A stretch of 6,404 nt of DNA from Gemmatimonadota bacterium (GTDB lineage Bacteria > Gemmatimonadota > Gemmatimonadetes > Palauibacterales > Palauibacteraceae), in NCBI GenBank assembly GCA_023554435.1, contig JAMJQV010000319.1, positions 1 through 6,404 on the forward strand. Direction: 5' to 3'. Shown one piece after another: positions 1 through 4,635 of the stretch; position 1 is the stretch's first letter; every line of letters begins with the position of its first letter. A program made the position numbers and the translations under genes. The notes beneath the pieces are model-generated. The model was not told where the DNA came from and made no database searches. It worked only from the letters and a program-made list of their open reading frames with translations.

Positions 1-2665
1 GCGGGTTCGCCGGCTCACCCGTCAGCAGCGACAGGTTGGATCTCGCTCCGCCCCCGACGAACCAGACGTACGTAAATGGATCGGAACCGGTACCACGCGC
101 GTCGATGAAGCTGTACGCGAGGCTGTTGACCGACAGGTTTCCGAAGGCCTTGTCGAGCTTGGCCTCGAACCCGTTCGATTCCGTCCAGTCCTTGTTCGTG
201 ATGACGTTCAGGAACGTCGTGGCTCCCTCCCGGTTCGGATCCTCGAACGGAAGTTTCCGAGCCGCGAGTGCGGAACGCTGCTTCTTGTTGAACGCCGAAA
301 CGTCCAGCACCAGGCTCTGGCCGATCAGCTGCCGGTATCCGAACTCGAAAGTCCGGGTGCTCGGCATGTCGATGTCACGACCCCAGATCTGGTTGGTGTT
401 GGCGTTCACGAGGTCGAAGTTCGTGTTCTGCAGGAATCCGACCGTCTGCTGCGCCGTGCCGGCCTCCCCGCTCGCGAAACCACCGGCCGTGAAGAACGCC
501 GGGGTCTGCACGAAACGGCCATAGCTGAGACGGAACGTCGAAGTCGGCGTGACCGGGAAGCTGGCTCCCAGCCGCGGGCTGAACTCGGACTTCGTCGTGC
601 CCTCGATGAAGTTGCTCTTGCACGGCGCCGTCGGATCGAACGAGTCCGGACCGCATGCGTTCAGCGGCACGTATCCGCCCGTCTCCGAGTCGAAGCGCGT
701 GAAGCCCTGCTTCAGGCTGTCGGGCACGTTGAACACGTAGCCCGGAACCCGTGAGTAGTCAGAGCCCGGGTCCAGGTAATCCCACCGGATTCCACCTTCG
801 AGCACCAGGTCGCCGATGTCGAGACGATCCTGCAGGAAGGCCCCGATACGCTTCGGGCTTCCGGTCTCGGGCAGCGGGATCCCCGTGTACAGCGGGATGT
901 TGTTGGAGAGCATATCGATGTTGATGTACTCACCGCCGAGCTTCACCCGGTTGAACCGGCCGAGCTGCCAGTCGAGGGTAGCCCTGAGCTGCAGGCGATC
1001 CTCGTTGACCTTCTGCAGGCCTCCGTTCCCGTATCCGTTGATCGAATAGCCCGTTCGCATCCCGTACGGGTTGGCGCGCAGGTTGTCCGACAGGCCGGTC
1101 AGCGACTGCGAGGCTCCAAGGTCGTTCCGCTGCGGGTAGAAGCGCATGCTGTCGTACGGCACGCCATTCGAGCGGTACGCGTTCAGGAACTCGTCGTCGA
1201 AGTCGAACGCCGAGACTCCCGTGACCTTGAAATCGTCGGGAATCAGGAATTCGGGGTTCGAGAACGCGAACCCGAGGAACGGATCCCGGTTGCTCTGCCA
1301 CCAGCTGTTCGTCAGGGTGCCATTCGTGAACCGGTCCGTCTGGTAACTGGCCCGGACGTCCAGGGCCAGCTGCTGCTCGGCCGACTGGGTGATCGTCTGG
1401 AACCAGCCCAGCGTGAACACGTTACGCGTGTTCAGGTTGCCGTCGTAGTTGTCCAACCGGAACAGGTCCGCGAATCCGCCTCGCCCGTATCCCTGATTCC
1501 GGTTGCGCGTGAACGCGAAGTTCAGCCTCGAACCGCGCGGCAGCTGCCAGTTCAGGTTCACGGTCATCAGGTCGGACTGGCTCCAGTTGACCGGATTCGT
1601 TCGGCCGTTGTCCCACGGCACGTAGTTCAGGGCCGTGACATCCACGAAGTCCGTGGCGCCGGCAGTGCTGGACGAGCGCTCTTGCTCGAAGATCGCCGCC
1701 TGGCCCGCCGTGCACAGACCCGCGTACTGCGAGCCCGCCGGACACGAGTCGACCCCATTGATCACGAACCGCTCGGGAGCGTTCTCGGTGCGGAACCCCT
1801 GCTGTCCCGACGCCGTACCGGCGAAGAAGAACGTCAGCGGGCCCACGATCGGACCGCCGAGCGTCAGCTCTGCGCGGTTGAAGTTCGTCCGCCAGGAGTT
1901 CGTCACCTGGTCGGTGAACATCTCCAGCGAGCCCGTGAACTGCGCGCCGCCGGAACGGGTCACGTAGCTCACCACACCCGACTGCGCTTCGCCGAACTCG
2001 GCCGCGAATGCGCCCACGTTCACGTCGACCTGCTCCAGCGCGTTCGTGGGCAGGTTGACGTTGTTCGCCGCCGCCTGACCGAACGACCGAATGAGCACGC
2101 CGTCGATGAACACGGCTTCCTCGTTGGCCCGACCACCCCGGATCGTCGTTCCCTGGTTGGTCTGGATTACGCCCGGCTGCAGCACGACGATGCTTGAGGC
2201 ATTGTCCAGCGGAAGCTGATCAATGGTCTCACCCTGGACGATCGATTTGGTCGATGTCTGGTCTCGCGGAACCAACGGGTTCCGTTCACCTTCGACCGTG
2301 ATCGCCTCGAGCTCGACCGCTGTCTGCTCCAGCTCGAAGTTCAGTGTCGTAGTCTGACCGGCGAGGATTCGCTGGCCTTCAATCACGAACGGCCGGTAAC
2401 CAATGAACTGAGCCCGCACGCTCTGCAGACCCGCCGGCACTTCGTTGATGAAGTAGAATCCCTGATCATTGGTCAGATTACCCAGCGTCGATTCGTCGAC
2501 GAGGACCTGCGCTCCCGCGATAGGAGCACCCGTCCCCGCGTCCGTCACTCGACCCTGGATCTTTCCAGTGCTCGCCTGACCGAACAGCGGGCTGATCGCA
2601 ACAAGCGTCAGTCCTGCTGTCGCCAGACTCGCCCGAAAAGCCCCTCTCAACCAATCACGAATCAT
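1..2665 (-). CDS. TonB-dependent outer-membrane receptor with N-terminal carboxypeptidase-regulatory-like domain (C-terminus cut by window edge)
   Basis: An uninterrupted frame of 888 codons runs from ATG at 2665 to the left edge with no stop, so the C-terminal strands are missing. The start is supported by a strong GAGGAGG Shine-Dalgarno 7 bases upstream and by an immediate signal peptide (basic MIRDWLRGAFR, hydrophobic segment about 12-28, likely cleavage near FGQA at 28-31). Residues about 34-113 form a carboxypeptidase-regulatory-like beta-sandwich (GRVTDAGTGAPIAGA, then NDQGFYFINEVPAG). A TonB-box-like EAITVEG lies at 120-126. The plug follows (about 130-240) with LPLDNASSIVVLQPGV, TIRGGRANE, FIDGV and AEFGEAQSGVVSYVTRSGG. 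The rest alternates aromatic beta-strands and Asn/Gly-rich loops, as in a 22-strand barrel. Cys pairs C308/C318 and C671/C682 fall in predicted loops. By family, it imports a ligand using energy from TonB-ExbBD. The layout resembles Oar-like receptors. No partner gene is visible, so the substrate is unknown. The family is confident; the transport role is inferred. Confidence 0.95.
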   Translation of the reverse strand, partial: MIRDWLRGAFRASLATAGLTLVAISPLFGQASTGKIQGRVTDAGTGAPIAGAQVLVDESTLGNLTNDQGFYFINEVPAGLQSVRAQFIGYRPFVIEGQRILAGQTTTLNFELEQTAVELEAITVEGERNPLVPRDQTSTKSIVQGETIDQLPLDNASSIVVLQPGVIQTNQGTTIRGGRANEEAVFIDGVLIRSFGQAAANNVNLPTNALEQVDVNVGAFAAEFGEAQSGVVSYVTRSGGAQFTGSLEMFTDQVTNSWRTNFNRAELTLGGPIVGPLTFFFAGTASGQQGFRTENAPERFVINGVDSCPAGSQYAGLCTAGQAAIFEQERSSSTAGATDFVDVTALNYVPWDNGRTNPVNWSQSDLMTVNLNWQLPRGSRLNFAFTRNRNQGYGRGGFADLFRLDNYDGNLNTRNVFTLGWFQTITQSAEQQLALDVRASYQTDRFTNGTLTNSWWQSNRDPFLGFAFSNPEFLIPDDFKVTGVSAFDFDDEFLNAYRSNGVPYDSMRFYPQRNDLGASQSLTGLSDNLRANPYGMRTGYSINGYGNGGLQKVNEDRLQLRATLDWQLGRFNRVKLGGEYINIDMLSNNIPLYTGIPLPETGSPKRIGAFLQDRLDIGDLVLEGGIRWDYLDPGSDYSRVPGYVFNVPDSLKQGFTRFDSETGGYVPLNACGPDSFDPTAPCKSNFIEGTTKSEFSPRLGASFPVTPTSTFRLSYGRFVQTPAFFTAGGFASGEAGTAQQTVGFLQNTNFDLVNANTNQIWGRDIDMPSTRTFEFGYRQLIGQSLVLDVSAFNKKQRSALAARKLPFEDPNREGATTFLNVITNKDWTESNGFEAKLDKAFGNLSVNSLAYSFIDARGTGSDPFTYVWFVGGGARSNLSLLTGEPANP

Positions 2666-2671
2666 GGATCA

Positions 2672-2679
2672 CCCTCCTC
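2672..2679 (-). promoter_or_regulatory. Strong Shine-Dalgarno of the TonB receptor gene
   Basis: On the minus strand GAGGAGGG reads from 2679 to 2672. The core GAGGAGG ends 7 bases before the ATG at 2665, nearly a full match to the 16S anti-Shine-Dalgarno. It fixes the receptor start and is much stronger than anything in front of tyrS or the PBP gene. Confidence 0.85.
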
Positions 2680-2693
2680 AGGGCATTAAGGAG
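2674..2693 (-). promoter_or_regulatory. Possible Shine-Dalgarno-sequestering stem
   Basis: On the minus strand CTCCT (2693-2689) is complementary to AGGAG (2678-2674) inside the Shine-Dalgarno, with a 10-base loop. A competing 4-bp stem, CCCT (2683-2680... read AGGG/CCCT at 2672-2683), uses the same bases. Such short stems occur often by chance. It is listed because it lies directly between the long leader hairpin and the start codon, where it could gate ribosome access. Confidence 0.3.
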
Positions 2694-2697
2694 ATGA

Positions 2698-2771
2698 GTC
2701 GACCGAACCACGCAACCACGAGACGAAAGCCCCCTCGCGGCCCTTCGCGTCGTAGCAGCGTACGGGTCGAC
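2698..2771 (-). promoter_or_regulatory. Long imperfect hairpin in the receptor mRNA leader
   Basis: A 74-base near-palindrome sits 18 bases upstream of the receptor Shine-Dalgarno. Paired blocks, in plus coordinates, are 2698-2704 with 2765-2771 (GTCGACC/GGTCGAC), 2710-2713 with 2758-2761 (ACGC/GCGT), 2718-2721 with 2750-2753 (ACGA/TCGT) and 2724-2729 with 2742-2747 (CGAAAG/CCTTCG). The loop is 12 bases (2730-2741). Small internal loops separate the blocks. The two non-Watson-Crick positions that still pair (2717/2754 and 2728/2743) become G-U only in the minus-strand transcript, which fits an RNA read toward the receptor gene. There is no U-tract after it on the minus strand, so it is not an ordinary intrinsic terminator. 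No known RNA family was recognised. Confidence 0.55.
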
Positions 2772-2841
2772 CAGTGAAGAGAGACAACTGTTTTGGAGAA
2801 CCGCTGAGGCCTCCTGGGTACGAACGAAGGTGGAGCCGATA

Positions 2842-2865
2842 ATTCCCTCCCCTTGCTGGAGGAAT
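2842..2865 (-). promoter_or_regulatory. Smaller hairpin in the receptor leader
   Basis: ATTCC plus TCC (2842-2846 and 2848-2850, with C2847 bulged) pairs with GGAGGAAT (2858-2865) across a 7-base loop. An alternative outer pairing, CCGAT (2836-2840) with ATCGG (2864-2868), combines with CCTCC/GGAGG and competes with part of the first fold. Its minus-strand CCTCC could in principle also pair with the receptor Shine-Dalgarno. It is visible complementarity only. Confidence 0.3.
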
Positions 2866-3008
2866 CGGATCGTCGGAAGGCCTCGTGCCGACCGACCTCC
2901 TGTCGAGCCTCGTGACTGTTCATTCTGCATGGTTCGCCCCTTCCTTCCGGGACGCTGAACAATCCGAGGGACAGCCAGTACCTACCGCTATGCTTCGTTC
3001 TATATGCA

Positions 3009-3025
3009 GCGCACCGCCCGTGCGC
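3009..3025 (-). repeat. Short GC-rich inverted repeat in the leader
   Basis: GCGCAC (3009-3014) and GTGCGC (3020-3025) flank a 5-base loop. No U-tract follows on either strand. Nearby, CCCC TTGA GGGG (3047-3058) is another compact self-complementary element, overlapping the palindrome GGGGCCCC (3055-3062). In GC-rich DNA these may be fortuitous. Confidence 0.3.
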
Positions 3026-3069
3026 ACATGCCTCAGCTACACGACCCCCCTTGAGGGGCCCCATCATTT

Positions 3070-3103
3070 CGAGAGTCCAGAGGTTGTGGCAGGCGGACTC
3101 TCG
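3070..3103. repeat. Perfect 9-bp inverted repeat downstream of the predicted promoter
   Basis: CGAGAGTCC (3070-3078) and GGACTCTCG (3095-3103) are exact reverse complements separated by 16 bases, with arm centres 25 bp apart. The element lies about 40 to 73 bases downstream of the transcription start predicted from the promoter at 3149-3177. It could be a hairpin near the 5' end of the leader RNA or a dyad DNA site for a repressor. It lacks a following T-run on either strand, which argues against an intrinsic terminator. Confidence 0.6.
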
Positions 3104-3148
3104 CTATGTAGGGCCGGGAACCGCAGTCCAGTTCTCGACCCGATGGAA

Positions 3149-3177
3149 AGCTTACGGACGCACCGAACGGGTGTCAA
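3149..3177 (-). promoter_or_regulatory. Predicted sigma70-type promoter for the TonB receptor gene
   Basis: On the minus strand a consensus -35 box TTGACA (3177-3172) is followed by exactly 17 bases and a TAAGCT hexamer (3154-3149) matching three of six -10 positions, including the first TA and final T. Transcription would start near 3142 and give a leader of about 475 bases before the receptor ATG. The perfect -35 and ideal spacing are the strong points and the weak -10 is the caveat. A weak -10 behind adjacent upstream direct repeats would fit an activator-dependent promoter. Confidence 0.5.
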
Positions 3178-3180
3178 TAG

Positions 3181-3198
3181 CCGCAACCTCTCCGCAAC
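3181..3198 (-). repeat. 11-bp-phased direct repeat abutting the -35 box (candidate regulator site)
   Basis: On the minus strand GTTGCGG occurs twice, at 3198-3192 and 3187-3181, separated by AGAG. The period is 11 bp, about one helical turn. The proximal copy ends 3 bases before the TTGACA. Tandem sites in this phase and position are typical of class II activator binding. No regulator gene is in the window, so the function is inferred from geometry alone. Confidence 0.4.
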
Positions 3199-3204
3199 GC
3201 CCTG

Positions 3205-3227
3205 CGCGACGGCATCGCGAACCGTCG
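3205..3227 (-). terminator. Weak hairpin downstream of tyrS, doubtful terminator
   Basis: CGACGG (3207-3212) pairs with CCGTCG (3222-3227) over a 9-base loop. A mutually exclusive stem, CGCGA (3205-3209) with TCGCG (3215-3219), shares bases. It lies about 55 bases beyond the tyrS stop. Nothing resembling a U-tract follows on the minus strand, so it would at best be a weak or Rho-assisted end. No better intrinsic terminator for tyrS is visible, and some read-through into the receptor leader is possible. Confidence 0.2.
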
Positions 3228-3281
3228 TAAGTAACGCTGCTTGAACTTGATCGGAAAAGCTGAGGCCCTACGCTACCCGTG

Positions 3282-4547
3282 TCAACCTGAGCCGGTATCC
3301 CCGTCGGTTGTCGAGGGGCAATTGTCGGGTTCCCCGGCAGCATCCACGAGCAGTCGCAGGAACCTCCGCTTTCCTCTTTGCATAACGTACGACCCCTGCG
3401 AAACGTGACACTCGGGATCCTCGACCACCGCTCCGTCGATCCTCACACCCCGTTGTTTGAGCAGCCGGCGGGCCTCGGACGTGGACTGGGCCAGGCCGGA
3501 ACGCGTGAGCGCGTGCCCGATCCACAGCGTGCCGTCGGCGTCGGCCTCCAGGACACACGTCTCGATGTCCTCGGGAACGGCTCGGTCGCGGTGTACGCGG
3601 TCGAACGCATCCCGTGCCCCGGCGCCCGCTTCCGTGCCGTGATACCGGGCGGTGACGGTCTCGGCGAGCCAGCGCTTGGCGGCCAGGGGGTCGCCGTGCG
3701 CCAGATCGATCCACTGAGAGCGCTCGGACTCCGCCGCTCCCGAGGCCAGGTGGACCCACTCCTCCAGCAGAGTATCCGGAATCGACATGGTGCGGCCGAA
3801 CATGTCGGTCGGATCCATCGCGAGACCGACATAGTTGTCGTACGACTTCGACATCTTCCGCTCGCCGTCCGTGCCGCGGAGCAGGGGCAGGGTGATACAT
3901 ACCTGCGGCTCCTGTCCGGCCTTCTCCTGCAGCGTCCGACCGAGAAGGAGATTGAACTTCTGGTCCGTTCCCCCGAGCTCCACGTCTGCCGCGAGCGCGA
4001 CTGAATCGTAGGCCTGCATCATCGGGTACAGGAACTCCACCAGGGAGATCGGCTTCTCGTCCGCGTACCGGGCGGCGAAATCGTCCCGTTCCAGCATGCG
4101 CGCCACCGTATACTGCGACGTGAGCCGAAGAACGTCCTCGAGGTTCAGGATCGACAGCCATTCGCTGTTCCGGCGAATCTCGGTCTTCTCGGGGTCGAGG
4201 ATTCGGAATACCTGCTCCCTGTAGGTTTCCAGGTTGGCCTCGATCTCGTCCCGGCTGAGCATCGGGCGGATGTCGCTCTGGCCCGAGGGGTCGCCCACGA
4301 GAGCCGTGAAATCGCCGATCACGAACACGACCCGGTGGCCCAGCTCCTGGAAAGTCCGCAGTTTGTGAATCGACACCGCGTGGCCGATATGGAGATCCGG
4401 GCGAGTCGGGTCGAAGCCCTGCTTCACGATCAGGGGTTCACGCTCGGCGAGCGAGCGCTTCAGCTTTTCGACGAGCTCGGCCTCGGGAACGATCTCCGCG
4501 ACCCCGTCGCGGATACGGTTCAGCTGCTCGTCCACCGGAAGAAACAT
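3282..4547 (-). CDS. tyrS: Tyrosyl-tRNA synthetase (TyrZ-type, class Ic)
   Basis: This complete 421-residue cytoplasmic enzyme activates tyrosine with ATP and attaches it to tRNA-Tyr for translation. The Rossmann catalytic domain carries the class I signatures HIGH (53-56, in PDLHIGHA) and KMSKS (231-235). The tyrosine-pocket motif YPMMQAYD (174-181) has Tyr174, Gln178 and Asp181 matching the known Tyr/Gln/Asp trio of bacterial Tyr[10 protein letters not shown] (192-199) and the intact KMSKS place it with the TyrZ-like branch rather than the E. coli TyrS branch. A C-terminal S4 RNA-binding domain spans about 345-400 ([16 protein letters not shown]), followed by a short polar tail. Length is normal for the family. 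ATG at 4547 is chosen because the N-terminal helix ([15 protein letters not shown]) is typical, although no strong Shine-Dalgarno precedes it. It is divergent from the PBP gene, 68 bp away. No T-box is visible, nor room for one in the gap. Confidence 0.97.
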   Translation of the reverse strand: MFLPVDEQLNRIRDGVAEIVPEAELVEKLKRSLAEREPLIVKQGFDPTRPDLHIGHAVSIHKLRTFQELGHRVVFVIGDFTALVGDPSGQSDIRPMLSRDEIEANLETYREQVFRILDPEKTEIRRNSEWLSILNLEDVLRLTSQYTVARMLERDDFAARYADEKPISLVEFLYPMMQAYDSVALAADVELGGTDQKFNLLLGRTLQEKAGQEPQVCITLPLLRGTDGERKMSKSYDNYVGLAMDPTDMFGRTMSIPDTLLEEWVHLASGAAESERSQWIDLAHGDPLAAKRWLAETVTARYHGTEAGAGARDAFDRVHRDRAVPEDIETCVLEADADGTLWIGHALTRSGLAQSTSEARRLLKQRGVRIDGAVVEDPECHVSQGSYVMQRGKRRFLRLLVDAAGEPDNCPSTTDGDTGSG

Positions 4548-4606
4548 TCGCCGTCCACGTTCGTAGAAGTGGCACCGTGAACCATCGGATCACATTGGAA
4601 GCGCAC

Positions 4607-4635
4607 AGCATAGATATGGCGGAGAGCACAGGCAA
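4607..4635 (-). promoter_or_regulatory. Candidate tyrS promoter overlapping the PBP gene start
   Basis: On the minus strand TTGCCT (4635-4630) and TATGCT (4612-4607) match four of six positions each of the -35 and -10 consensus, with a 17-base spacer. Transcription would start near 4600, giving a tyrS leader of about 50 bases. The -35 and the spacer's upstream end lie within the PBP coding sequence. Two 4/6 hexamers can occur by chance. No comparably good plus-strand promoter for the PBP gene was found in the 68-bp gap, so it may lie within the tyrS 5' end. Confidence 0.35.

Larger units (their letters stand above)
2666..3281. other. 616-base gene-free region between the receptor gene and tyrS
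   Basis: No recognisable protein, tRNA or named riboswitch is seen on either strand. It holds, reading toward the receptor, the doubtful tyrS terminator, the phased direct repeat, the promoter, the 9-bp inverted repeat, several smaller stems, the 74-base hairpin and the Shine-Dalgarno. Frames open on either strand have Arg/Ser-rich translations without family resemblance. One minus-strand frame (2930 to 2655) has a plausible Shine-Dalgarno and is discussed as a finding. Confidence 0.75.

Noticed and set aside
36..2197. Several plus-strand open frames opposite the receptor gene, such as 36-524 and 1682-2197.
   Set aside because: They are antisense to a continuous 888-codon receptor frame with a signal peptide and plug motifs, and none resembles a known family.
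3120..3235. A tRNA gene suggested by T-arm-like sequences such as GACGGTTCGCGATGCCGTC.
   Set aside because: The loop has 9 rather than 7 bases, the conserved GTTCRA context is absent, and no acceptor or anticodon stems can be placed around it.
2885..3244. A 119-codon plus-strand frame in the gap between the receptor gene and tyrS.
   Set aside because: It has no convincing Shine-Dalgarno, no hydrophobic or domain pattern, and it runs against the promoter and hairpins on the other strand.
2666..3281. Cobalamin or TPP riboswitch, or a T-box, in the receptor leader.
   Set aside because: I looked on the minus strand for a GCCACTG-type B12 box, TPP-type CTGAGA with GAACCTGAT, and the T-box motif, and found no convincing match. 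A covariance-model search would be more sensitive.
3268..4161. A 297-codon minus-strand frame overlapping the tyrS gene.
   Set aside because: It is an out-of-frame shadow of tyrS with a low-complexity Arg/Gly/Pro-rich translation. The tyrS frame carries KMSKS and the S4 domain without interruption.
4609..4616. CATAGATA as a -10 box for the PBP gene on the plus strand.
   Set aside because: Transcription would begin after the PBP start codon, and there is no matching -35 at the right distance.
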